From positions 95,043 to 159,042 of the forward strand of contig NZ_JAFFSU010000019.1 in NCBI RefSeq assembly GCF_017948455.1: a stretch of DNA of 64,000 nucleotides. The letters are read 5' to 3'. How positions within the stretch are numbered: the stretch's first letter is position 1; each line of letters starts with the position of its first letter. Source of the stretch: Streptomyces sp. GESEQ-4. Lineage in GTDB: Bacteria > Actinomycetota > Actinomycetes > Streptomycetales > Streptomycetaceae. A program made the translations under genes and the position numbers. Under the pieces are notes generated by a model. The model was not told the DNA's origin and did no database searches. It was given only the letters and a program-made list of their open reading frames with translations. Positions 56,996 to 64,000 of the stretch are shown here, piece after piece.

Positions 56996-57430
56996 ATGAA
57001 GAAGTCCCGCATGCTGCGCGCCAAGGCGGGTGTGGCGTCCGGCGCGATGCTGCTGGCCGGTCTCGGTGTGGCCGGTACCGCCGGCCAGGCCAACGCCGCC
57101 ACCTCCTGGTGCAACAAGACGCTCGGCCGTTTCATCAACGGCGGAAACGGCCACGAGCTGGCCAACATCCCCGCCTACGGCAGCACCGTCAACTGCATCA
57201 CCGCGCGCGGTGCCTCCGGCTCCCACGTGGAGGCGATCCAGAAGGCGCTTCGGCACTGCCACAAGCGGACCAATGTGGAGGTCGACGGCCACTTCGGACG
57301 GATCACCGAGGAAGAGCTGGAGATCGTGCAGGCCCGTCTGGGCCTTGAGGACGACGGCGTCTACGGCCCCAACACCCGCGACAAGCTGAAGTGGCAGAGC
57401 ACCACCGGCCACTGCGACACCCTGCCGTAA
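56996..57430 (+). CDS. Secreted peptidoglycan-binding-like protein
   Basis: A 144-residue protein with a clear signal peptide (AGVASGAMLLAGLGVAGTAG then QANA), and a domain of the same type: HVEAIQKALRHCHKR, VEVDGHFGRITEEELEIVQA, DDGVYGPNTRDKLKW. Four to five cysteines may form disulfides. GAGGAG lies 4 nt before ATG 56996. It is 17 bp after the preceding gene. Confidence 0.85.
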   Translation: MKKSRMLRAKAGVASGAMLLAGLGVAGTAGQANAATSWCNKTLGRFINGGNGHELANIPAYGSTVNCITARGASGSHVEAIQKALRHCHKRTNVEVDGHFGRITEEELEIVQARLGLEDDGVYGPNTRDKLKWQSTTGHCDTLP

Positions 57431-57440
57431 AGGGAGAGAC

Positions 57441-57998
57441 ATGATGCTGATCCCCACCCGACGGGCGGGACTGAGCGCCGTGATCGCCGCCGTGGTCACC
57501 GGGGCGCTCGCCGTCAGCGCGGCACCCGCCTCCGCCAACGCCTCCGACGGCTACGTCTCCGGCGCCTACCAGTTCCAGGACGACTTCGGCGACGAGGGGA
57601 CACTGACCACCAGTTCGTACGCCCACACCAACGCCACGGCTCTCTGGCAGTGGGTTCTGTGGGCGGAGGGCGCCAAGAAGAGCAACGGCGACCCGTTTCG
57701 CCAAGCCGACATCGACTGCCGGTTCGGCTCCGACACGAGGTCCGCCACCATCAGCCTGCAGCGCACGCTGGAGCTCGAGGCCATCGACGGCAAGGTCGGC
57801 AACGATACCTTCGGCGCGGTCGACAAGAACATCGAGTACGTGTCGACCGACTACGACAGCTCCGCGTACCGGACGAAGCTGCGCTACACCGGCGACGCGA
57901 ACGCGTTCTTCCTCTACCGAAGCTCGACCGGCGTCTACCGGATCAACATCCCGAACGTCGGCTGGAAGCCCGCGTCCTACACGTACGCCAACTGCTGA
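57441..57998 (+). CDS. Secreted protein with degenerate peptidoglycan-binding-like repeat
   Basis: A 185-residue exported protein; the signal peptide is AGLSAVIAAVVTGALAVSAA then PASANA. The middle has DIDCRFGSDTRSATISLQRT and AIDGKVGNDTFGAVDKN, the same VDGxxGxxT pattern as the neighbours. The remainder (TKLRYTGDANAFFLYRSSTG) is unassigned. AAGGGAGAG lies just before ATGATG (57441/57444). Third of the tandem set. Confidence 0.8.
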   Translation: MMLIPTRRAGLSAVIAAVVTGALAVSAAPASANASDGYVSGAYQFQDDFGDEGTLTTSSYAHTNATALWQWVLWAEGAKKSNGDPFRQADIDCRFGSDTRSATISLQRTLELEAIDGKVGNDTFGAVDKNIEYVSTDYDSSAYRTKLRYTGDANAFFLYRSSTGVYRINIPNVGWKPASYTYANC

Positions 57999-58113
57999 CA
58001 CCCGCACGGATTTCACTCCATGCACGTCATGCACGTGCGGAACGGTAGTCTCTCGACCGTCAACTGGCGTGACACAAGGGAACGTTGCGCCAGGCAAAAC
58101 GGTCGGGGGACCC

Positions 58114-59907
58114 ATGACAGACCAGCCACCCGAGTCGCCGTACACACCCGCGGCCGGCGACACCGCGCTGCAACAGGCGGGTGCGAGGCCGCTGCGAGCC
58201 GCCGATCCCGGACGTGTCGGACCGTACGTCCCGCTCGGGCTGCTCGGCAGCGGCGGTATGGGCCACGTCTATCTGGCCCGCCCCGCCGACGACGGCCCGG
58301 GGCTCGCCGCCGTCAAGGTGATCCGGCCCGAGTACGCCGAAGACCCTCGGTTCCGGCGTCGTTTCGAGCGCGAGGCCTCCGTGCATGCCCAGGTGCACAC
58401 TCCGCGCACGCCGGACCTGCTCGGCACCGGGTTCGACGACTCGCTGCTGTGGATGGCCACGCAGTACCTGCCCGGCCTCAACCTCGCCGAAGCCGTCCGC
58501 GAGTGCGGTGTGCTGGGGCCGGCCGCGGTGTGGCGGCTGGTCGCCGATCTCGGGCAGGCCCTGTCGGCGATGACCGCCGCCGGGGTCGTACACCGTGATC
58601 TCAAGCCGTCCAACGTGCTCCTGTCCCTCCAGGGCGCACATGTCATCGACTTCGGCATCTCGCAGGCCGCGGACAGCAGCGCCATCACCACGACCGGCGC
58701 CCGGGTCGGCACCCCGGCCTACATGGCGCCCGAGTATCTGCGCGAGGGCCGCTGCGACACCGCCTCCGATGTCTTCTCGCTCGCGGGGAGCCTTACGTAC
58801 GCCACCACCGGCAACGCCCCCTTCGGCGACGGAACCGGCGTGGACGTGATGCACCGGGTCGCCTTCGAGGAGCCGAAGCCGGACGTCATGGCCGAACTCG
58901 CGGCAGCGGACCCCGCGTTGGCGGAACTCCTGTCGGCCTGTCTCGCCAAGGACCCGGCCGGACGGCCCACCCCCCGGCAGCTGCTCGACGCGGCCACTGC
59001 CGCTGGGCACGGCCACGCACACTCCTGGCCGGAGCCCCTGGGCGGCCGGCTGCTCTCCCGGCAACGGGCCTGCGAGGTGCTGGAACAGGTCTCCGCCGAG
59101 CAGACCCTCCACTTCCGCGCCCCTGCGGAACGCGCCCCCGCCCCTGCTCCCGGCCCCGCCTTCGGACCTGCGACGCCTCCGGACGGGCACGGCGCGTTCC
59201 CACAGACCCCGCTCGCCACCGGGAACGGCGAGAACAGCCCGCGCCGATCACGACGGAAGCCGTACCTCGCCGTCGTCGCGGGCGTCGCCGTCGTCGCCGT
59301 GGCCGTCAGTGCCTTCCTGCTCACCCGCTCCGAGCGCGACGAACCGACCTCCGCCTCCCCGACGACCTCCAGCAGCACGGCCTTCGACGACGAGCCGACG
59401 TCAGCCTCTCCCACCTCGCCCTCGCCCTCCCCCTCCGAGAAGGAGTCCGGGAAGGAGAAGGAGGAGGGCGAGGACCAACAGGGCATGGGCGGAGCAGCCG
59501 ACAGCAGCGGCGGCGAAGCGTCCGGAGCCGGCGGCACCACGGGCGGCGCACAACCCACTCTCACCGTCACCGCCGCTCCCGGCGATGGAAGCGGCGGCGG
59601 GAGCAGCGGCGACAACGGCGCCGCTCCGACCAAGACCCCCACCAAGCCCGCCGATCCACCGTGGATCACCCAGTGCACGCACTACTCCGGCACCGACCTG
59701 ACGCAGTACGGCGACAAGAACCGCCGCGTCACACAGGTGCAGTGCATGCTGGAAAAGCGCGGCTACAGCGTCGGCAGCGCGGGCGTGGACGGCCAGTTCG
59801 GCGACGGCACCCTGGCCGCGGTCAAGCAGTTCCAGAGCGACAAGGGCCTGGCCGTCGATGGCGAGGTCGGGCCCAATACCTGGGGCGCGCTGCGCAGTTC
59901 GACGTAG
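58114..59907 (+). CDS. Ser/Thr protein kinase with C-terminal peptidoglycan-binding domain (third kinase)
   Basis: A 597-residue kinase of the canonical PknB-like type: glycine loop LGSGGMGHVY, Lys68 in AAVKVIRP, HRDLKPSN from 160 and DFG at 179-181, with VGTPAYMAPEYL as the activation segment end. A transmembrane helix lies at about 384-403, then a long Ser/Thr/Pro/Gly-rich outer linker and a peptidoglycan-binding domain near 545-595 (VTQVQCMLEKRGYSVGSAGV, DGQFGDGTLAAVKQFQ). Starts at ATG 58114 with GGGGGA upstream. It is a different kinase lineage from the two copies above but has the same outer domain type as copy 2. Confidence 0.9.
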   Translation: MTDQPPESPYTPAAGDTALQQAGARPLRAADPGRVGPYVPLGLLGSGGMGHVYLARPADDGPGLAAVKVIRPEYAEDPRFRRRFEREASVHAQVHTPRTPDLLGTGFDDSLLWMATQYLPGLNLAEAVRECGVLGPAAVWRLVADLGQALSAMTAAGVVHRDLKPSNVLLSLQGAHVIDFGISQAADSSAITTTGARVGTPAYMAPEYLREGRCDTASDVFSLAGSLTYATTGNAPFGDGTGVDVMHRVAFEEPKPDVMAELAAADPALAELLSACLAKDPAGRPTPRQLLDAATAAGHGHAHSWPEPLGGRLLSRQRACEVLEQVSAEQTLHFRAPAERAPAPAPGPAFGPATPPDGHGAFPQTPLATGNGENSPRRSRRKPYLAVVAGVAVVAVAVSAFLLTRSERDEPTSASPTTSSSTAFDDEPTSASPTSPSPSPSEKESGKEKEEGEDQQGMGGAADSSGGEASGAGGTTGGAQPTLTVTAAPGDGSGGGSSGDNGAAPTKTPTKPADPPWITQCTHYSGTDLTQYGDKNRRVTQVQCMLEKRGYSVGSAGVDGQFGDGTLAAVKQFQSDKGLAVDGEVGPNTWGALRSST

Positions 59908-59942
59908 CGATCGATCCGCGCAGCGCCGCCGGCACTCGTCCG

Positions 59943-61514
59943 TCAGTGGAAGAAGTGCCGCGTCCCCGTGAAGTACATCGTGATGCCGGCCTTCTGCGCG
60001 GCCTCCACGACCTGCTCGTCACGGACGGACCCGCCGGGCTGGACGATGGCCTTGACGCCGGCGGCGCTCAGGACATCGATGTTGTCGGGGAACGGGAAGA
60101 ACGCGTCCGACGCGACGAACGAACCGTGGGCCCGCTCGGCCCCGGCGCGCTCAACGGCCAGCTTGCAGGAGTCGACCCGGTTCACCTGCCCCATCCCCAC
60201 GCCGACCGAAGCGCCGTCCTTGGCGAGCAGGATGGCGTTGGACTTCACGGCCCGGCAGGCCCGCCAGGCGAAGGCGAGGTCCGCCAACTCGTCGGCGGAC
60301 AGGGCCTCGCCGGTCGCCAGGGTCCAGTTCGCGGGGTCGTCGCCCTCGGCCTGGAGTACGTCCTTGACCTGGGCGAGACCGCCGCCGTCGATCGGCTTGA
60401 ACTCGGCCGGGGGCTGCGGGCCTTCGGGGCAGCGAAGGACGCGGATGTTCTTCTTGCGGGCGAGAATCTCGACCGCGCCGTCCTCGTAGTCCGGGGCGAC
60501 GATGACCTCGGTGAAGATCTCGGCCACCTGCTCGGCCATCGCCACGGACACCGGACGGTTGACGGCGATCACACCACCGAAGGCGGACAGCGGATCACAG
60601 GCGTGCGCCTTACGGTGCGCCTCGGCGACGTCCGCGCCGATCGCGATGCCGCACGGGTTGGCGTGCTTGATGATCGCGACGCAGGGCTCGCTGTGGTCGT
60701 ACGCGGCCCGGCGCGCGGCATCGGTGTCGGTGAAGTTGTTGTACGACATCTCCTTGCCGTGCAACTGCTCCGCCTCGGCGAGACCGCCGCAGCCTCCCGT
60801 GTAGAGGGCGGCGGGCTGGTGCGGGTTCTCGCCGTACCGCAGCACGTTCTTGCGCTCGTACGTGACGCCGATGAAGCCCGGGAACTCCGTACCGTCACCT
60901 GCGTAGTCGCCCGCGAACCAGCCCGCGACCGCCACGTCGTACTCGGCGGTGTGCCGGAACGCTTCTGCCGCGAGCCGCTTGCGCGCGGTGAGGTCGAAGC
61001 CGCCGTCCGCGACCGCCTTGAGCACGTCGCCGTAGCGGTCGGGGCTGACGACTACCGCCACGGAGGGGTGGTTCTTGGCGGCGGCCCGGACCATGGAGGG
61101 ACCGCCGATGTCGATCTGCTCGACGCACTCGTCGGGCGAGGCGCCCGAGGCCACGGTCTCGGTGAAGGGGTAGAGGTTCACGACGACGAGATCGAAGGGC
61201 TCGACTCCCAGCTCGGTCAGCTGGTTGCGATGGTCCTCGAGCCGGAGATCGGCGAGGATCCCGGCGTGCACGCGCGGGTGCAGCGTCTTGACCCGGCCGT
61301 CCAGGCACTCGGGGAACCCGGTGAGTTCCTCGACCTTGGTGACCGGCACGCCTGCGGCGGCGATCCGGCCGGCCGTGGAACCGGTGGAGACGAGTGCGAC
61401 CCCGGCCTCGTGCAGCCCGCGGGCGAGGTCTTCGAGCCCGGTCTTGTCGTAGACGCTGATGAGCGCACGCTTGATCGGGCGCTGTGTGCCTTCCGTGGTC
61501 ACTTCGGCGGTCAC
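59943..61514 (-). CDS. purH: Bifunctional AICAR transformylase/IMP cyclohydrolase
   Basis: A 523-residue purine enzyme for the last two steps to IMP. The N-terminal cyclohydrolase (MGS) part has ALISVYDKTGLEDLARGL and VSTGSTAGRIAAAGVPVTKV; the C-terminal transformylase has KHANPCGIAIG and SFVASDAFFPFPDNID. GTG 61514 overlaps the purN stop (GTGA). The N10-formyl-THF it uses is made by FolD at 46057. Confidence 0.95.
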   Translation of the reverse strand: MTAEVTTEGTQRPIKRALISVYDKTGLEDLARGLHEAGVALVSTGSTAGRIAAAGVPVTKVEELTGFPECLDGRVKTLHPRVHAGILADLRLEDHRNQLTELGVEPFDLVVVNLYPFTETVASGASPDECVEQIDIGGPSMVRAAAKNHPSVAVVVSPDRYGDVLKAVADGGFDLTARKRLAAEAFRHTAEYDVAVAGWFAGDYAGDGTEFPGFIGVTYERKNVLRYGENPHQPAALYTGGCGGLAEAEQLHGKEMSYNNFTDTDAARRAAYDHSEPCVAIIKHANPCGIAIGADVAEAHRKAHACDPLSAFGGVIAVNRPVSVAMAEQVAEIFTEVIVAPDYEDGAVEILARKKNIRVLRCPEGPQPPAEFKPIDGGGLAQVKDVLQAEGDDPANWTLATGEALSADELADLAFAWRACRAVKSNAILLAKDGASVGVGMGQVNRVDSCKLAVERAGAERAHGSFVASDAFFPFPDNIDVLSAAGVKAIVQPGGSVRDEQVVEAAQKAGITMYFTGTRHFFH

Positions 61515-62140
61515 GGGATAACTACCTTTCGTCCCTCAATGCGATAGCCGTTGCGGGCGAGCCGCCCCACGACCTCGACGAGCATTCTTCGCTCGACTTC
61601 CTTGATGCGCTCGTGCAGAGCGCTCTCGTCGTCCTCGTCCCGGACCTCGACCACGCCCTGAGCGATGATCGGCCCGGTGTCGACGCCGTCGTCGACGAAG
61701 TGGACGGTGCAGCCGGTGACCTTGGCGCCGTACGCGAGGGTGTCGCGGACGCCGTGGGCGCCGGGGAAACTGGGGAGGAGGGCGGGGTGCGTGTTGACGG
61801 TCCGCCCGCCGAAGCGCGCGAGGAATTCCTTCCCCAGGATCTTCATGAACCCGGCCGACACGACGAGGTCGGGCTCGTACGCGGCCACGGCCTCGGTGAG
61901 CGCCGCGTCCCACTCCTCACGGGTCCCGTAGTCCTTGACCTTCCGCACAAAGGTCGCCAGCCCGGCACGCTCGGCCCGCGCCAGCCCCTCGATGCCCTCG
62001 CGGTCGGCCCCGACGGCGACGACCTCGGCGCCGTACGCCTCGACGCCGGTCTCGGCGATGGCATCGAGCAGCGCCTGCAGATTCGTACCGGATCCGGAGA
62101 CCAGCACGACAAGGCGCTTGGCCACGGGCTTGGCGGCCAC
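61511..62140 (-). CDS. purN: Phosphoribosylglycinamide formyltransferase
   Basis: A 209-residue folate-dependent GAR transformylase. Motifs are VLVSGSGTNLQALLDAI, NTHPALLPSFPGAHG (Asn-His catalytic pair) and VHFVDDGVDTGPII with the catalytic Asp. GTG 62140 is used as the start since GAAAGGG precedes it; the frame extends to 62203 without a ribosome-binding site. Operon with purH. Confidence 0.95.
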   Translation of the reverse strand: MAAKPVAKRLVVLVSGSGTNLQALLDAIAETGVEAYGAEVVAVGADREGIEGLARAERAGLATFVRKVKDYGTREEWDAALTEAVAAYEPDLVVSAGFMKILGKEFLARFGGRTVNTHPALLPSFPGAHGVRDTLAYGAKVTGCTVHFVDDGVDTGPIIAQGVVEVRDEDDESALHERIKEVERRMLVEVVGRLARNGYRIEGRKVVIP

Positions 62141-62506
62141 GGTGGGGCCCTTTCTCGGGGGAGCGTTTTCCGTACGGCCGGTGGTATGCACGACACGATG
62201 CACGTCAGTGGCTATGTACGTTCATACGAATGCTTCGCGCCCCCGGATACGGGGAAGTCTACGAAGCGGCCGACCGTCAGCAACGATACCGGCACACCGG
62301 GCGGCCCCCATGGGACGGGGGCGTGGCCGGAAGGTAGCGTCTGCGAGGAGCGGACCGGGGAACGCGGGCGGTAGGTGGTGCGTTTTACGGAGGGACCGCT
62401 CACGCGGACCCGTTCAGCAGTTGTTCAGCACGTCGTTGTTCAGCATGTTGTTGTCAGCACGTCGATGTCAGCACGTCGTTATCACCAAGGGGAAGACGCT
62501 CACTTG
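62141..62506. other. 366-bp divergent intergenic region
   Basis: Between purN (-) and the membrane protein (+). Its right end has 14-15-bp tandem repeats (62420-62477). The left 200 bp should hold the purN promoter; TATGTACGTTCATACG near 62213-62228 is an AT-rich imperfect palindrome. I see no gene and no pfl-type riboswitch. Confidence 0.5.
62420..62477 (+). repeat. Four tandem 14-15-bp units upstream of the membrane protein gene
   Basis: Units GTTGTTCAGCACGTC, GTTGTTCAGCATGTT, GTTGTCAGCACGTC and GATGTCAGCACGTC follow directly on each other, with partial units on either side (GTTCAGCA before, GTTATCACC after). They end about 27 nt before the start codon. Confidence 0.85.
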
Positions 62507-63322
62507 ATGCCGGACCGCAGCCTGCGACTCCTCACGCTCCCCCAGCAGTCGGTGCAGGGAGGGGAGCGCAGCGCCGTGCTGGTTCTGCGGGAGCGCCCCG
62601 CCTCGCCGCCCGACGCGCCCTCGGGCCAGCCGAACGGCGAAGGGCAGGGCGGCTCGGCGGGTGAGGACAACCCGTTCGCGCCGCCGCCGGAGGGCACGCC
62701 GGACCGCCCGTGGCAGCCGCGGCGCCCGTCGGGCGAGGACTCCTCCGGAGACGGTGACCGTGAGGACGGCTCGCGCTCTCCGTGGGGCAGCCAGTGGAGC
62801 GACCGCCAGCCCGGCCGCTCCTCGGGCGGCTTCGGCGACCGTACGGGCGGCCGGGGCGATCAGGGCGGCGGCGACCCGGAAGGCAGCCCCGGCGGCAGCG
62901 GCCCCGGCACGAACCTCCGCTGGGACCCGGCGGACCCGGCCCAGCGCCGCGCTCGCTATTCGCTCCTCTCCGGCATGTGGGCCTTCTTCTTCGCCCTCTT
63001 CAGCTGGCCGTACGTCGCCCTGCTGCTGGGCGCCCTCTCCCTGTACTGGGGAATCACCGCTCTGCGGACCAAGCCCCGCACCGCCGACCCGGACACCCCG
63101 GCCCCCGCCGGCGGCAACGCCCGCCCCCAGACCACGGCCGCGGTGACCGGCCTCGTCACCTCCTCCCTCGCCATCGCCCTCGTCGCCGCGACCTTCACCG
63201 CCCAGCTCGTCTACCGCGACTACTACACCTGCGTCAGCGACTCCCTCACCAACGAGGCCAAGCAGTCCTGCAGCCAGCTCCTGCCGGAGGAGCTGCGGGG
63301 GGTTCTGGGCACGGAGAACTGA
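62507..63322 (+). CDS. Membrane protein with Gly/Pro/Asp-rich N-terminus (DUF4190-like)
   Basis: A 271-residue protein. The first 145 residues are hydrophilic and low complexity; the rest has three helices (WAFFFALFSWPYVALLLGAL, then LYWGITALRTK, then TGLVTSSLAIALVAATFTAQ) and a short tail with two cysteines (YTCVSDS, KQSCSQL). The arrangement next to purN is conserved in Streptomyces, from memory. AAGGGGAAG precedes TTG 62504/ATG 62507. Function unknown. Confidence 0.8.
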   Translation: MPDRSLRLLTLPQQSVQGGERSAVLVLRERPASPPDAPSGQPNGEGQGGSAGEDNPFAPPPEGTPDRPWQPRRPSGEDSSGDGDREDGSRSPWGSQWSDRQPGRSSGGFGDRTGGRGDQGGGDPEGSPGGSGPGTNLRWDPADPAQRRARYSLLSGMWAFFFALFSWPYVALLLGALSLYWGITALRTKPRTADPDTPAPAGGNARPQTTAAVTGLVTSSLAIALVAATFTAQLVYRDYYTCVSDSLTNEAKQSCSQLLPEELRGVLGTEN

Positions 63323-63731
63323 GAGGGAAACCGCCGCTTCGAGGGGGCGGCTTCGGGACGGCTTCCTGAGGCCTGAGGAGGCGCCGGTGACAGCGACAAC
63401 TGGCCGGTAGGGCTGGAGGCCGAGAGCGGCCATCCCGAACCCCCACCCACCCGGTGGGCGCGCTCGTTTCTCGACGCCGGGAGCGCGGTCCGGCCCGTCG
63501 GGGGCGCATCGCTTCTCGGCACCGGTGCGCGCATTCCAGCCCGCCCGGCGCTTGACGACGAGAACGGCCATCCCCAACCCCCACCCACCCGCCGGGGGCA
63601 CGCACTCCTCGGCACCGGTGCGCACATTCCAGCCCGTCCGGCGTTTGAGGACAAGGCCCGTTCAGGGCCGAAGCGGGGGTCTGGGGGCGCAGCCCCCAGG
63701 GATGGGACGGGTAGGGGCGGCGGGGGCGAGT
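63323..63731. other. 409-bp intergenic region made of repeats
   Basis: GGCCATCCC(G/C)AACCCCCACCC occurs at about 63429 and 63571, and CTCGGCACCGGTGCGC followed by CATTCCAGCCCG at about 63515 and 63610, so two diverged copies of a unit of about 100-140 bp lie in tandem. The last part (63640-63720) matches, from memory, one of the most abundant Streptomyces repeats. No coding sequence is supported. Confidence 0.6.
63681..63699. terminator. Tight hairpin within the repeat region
   Basis: CTGGGGGC (63681-63688), loop GCA, GCCCCCAG (63692-63699): perfect 8-bp stem, 33 nt beyond the stop of the minus-strand gene at the window edge. It probably ends that transcript. Confidence 0.65.
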
Positions 63732-64000
63732 TCAGGCCTCCGGTGACTGCGCGGGCGGCGCCACCTTCCCCAGCTCCTCCTGGCCGCCCTCGTCATCGTC
63801 CGACGCCGGTTGCGGATCGACCTCGGCGGGCAGCAGGTCGTACGCCTCCGAGTCATCGTCCGACTCATCTGACTCAAGGGGCTCACTGAAGACGCCCGAC
63901 GTGACATCCGCCGCGCTCTCCACCTTGCGACTCCCCCGGCACCGCCCCCCCCCCCCCCCCCCCGCCACCACAACCGCCCCCCCCACGATCCACCCCCACC
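63732..64000 (-). CDS. 3' end of a DUF6350-like membrane protein gene (partial)
   Basis: Only the last 89 or so codons are in the window; the start lies beyond position 64000. The visible tail is acidic (ESDESDDDSEAYDLLPAEVD), typical of the cytoplasmic end of the DUF6350 protein found next to purN-purH in Streptomyces; the assignment rests on synteny from memory. A run of 19 C (63945-63963) lies inside it, so the frame upstream of that run is uncertain. Confidence 0.5.
   Translation of the reverse strand, partial: WGWIVGGAVVVAGGGGGGRCRGSRKVESAADVTSGVFSEPLESDESDDDSEAYDLLPAEVDPQPASDDDEGGQEELGKVAPPAQSPEA
63945..63963 (+). repeat. 19-nt C homopolymer inside the partial gene
   Basis: Nineteen consecutive C on the plus strand encode a poly-Gly run on the minus strand. 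It is by far the longest homopolymer noticed in the window. Either the assembly length is wrong or the tract is prone to slippage. Confidence 0.9.

Noticed and set aside
58020..58060. ATGCACGTCATGCACGTG direct repeats upstream of the third kinase as a regulatory array
   Set aside because: Only two 9-bp units; too short to claim.
1..64000. CRISPR arrays, rRNA, tRNA genes, transposases or a secondary-metabolite cluster
   Set aside because: No spaced identical repeats, RNA gene signatures, transposase motifs or PKS/NRPS/terpene synthase genes were found.

Overview
The window is a 64 kb piece of a very GC-rich actinobacterial chromosome, almost certainly Streptomyces. The evidence is strong third-position G/C bias, many GTG starts and short gene overlaps. 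The housekeeping order purN-purH ... folD-DUF3017 ... mdh ... glyA ... trpS resembles, from memory, the SCO4813-SCO4850 neighbourhood of S. coelicolor. I saw no rRNA, tRNA, CRISPR array or transposase.

0-11 kb: a TetR regulator, a Uma2-type nuclease-like protein, then two back-to-back modules that each pair an MMPL membrane transporter with a divergent two-component system (one OmpR/HisKA type, one NarL/HisKA_3 type), and an RsbW-like ATPase. 11-19 kb: envelope genes, comprising a membrane metallophosphoesterase, a small membrane protein, a D,D-carboxypeptidase, YihY, and a block matching the mycobacterial decaprenylphosphoryl-arabinose route (GtrA, UbiA phosphoribosyltransferase, PAP2 phosphatase, DprE1-like oxidase, DprE2-like reductase). 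19-27 kb: RNA ligase-like protein, trpS, an ECF sigma operon with two matching candidate promoters, glyA under a probable ZTP riboswitch, ornithine aminotransferase, and a lipoprotein plus glutathionylspermidine-synthase-like pair.

28-37 kb: a MocR-type regulator whose DNA-binding domain is broken by a 42-bp repeat, a divergent AhpD-like gene, and a five-gene operon that oxidises choline to glycine betaine and imports betaine. 37-48 kb: membrane proteins of unknown role (two share a GGxHGSTFAxG motif), a MarR-GNAT fusion with a perfect palindromic operator, mdh, two HTH/membrane proteins, DUF3017-folD and an RDD protein.

48-60 kb is the most unusual part. It holds two copies of an FHA-like/kinase gene pair whose kinases have near-identical cytoplasmic halves but different outer domains (lysozyme-like versus peptidoglycan-binding), a third kinase with a peptidoglycan-binding outer domain, and a run of small secreted proteins, several with peptidoglycan-binding-like domains. 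I read this as a cell-wall sensing or remodelling island inserted between housekeeping genes. 60-64 kb: purH-purN, a membrane protein, and the 3' end of a DUF6350-like gene holding a 19-C homopolymer.

Four Streptomyces-type short repeats with a GCGCCCC...GGGGCGC hairpin all lie just downstream of stop codons in the sense orientation, which suggests a dispersed terminator. Several genes have a TANNNT hexamer 6-8 nt before the start codon and little or no Shine-Dalgarno signal, so leaderless transcripts look common here.
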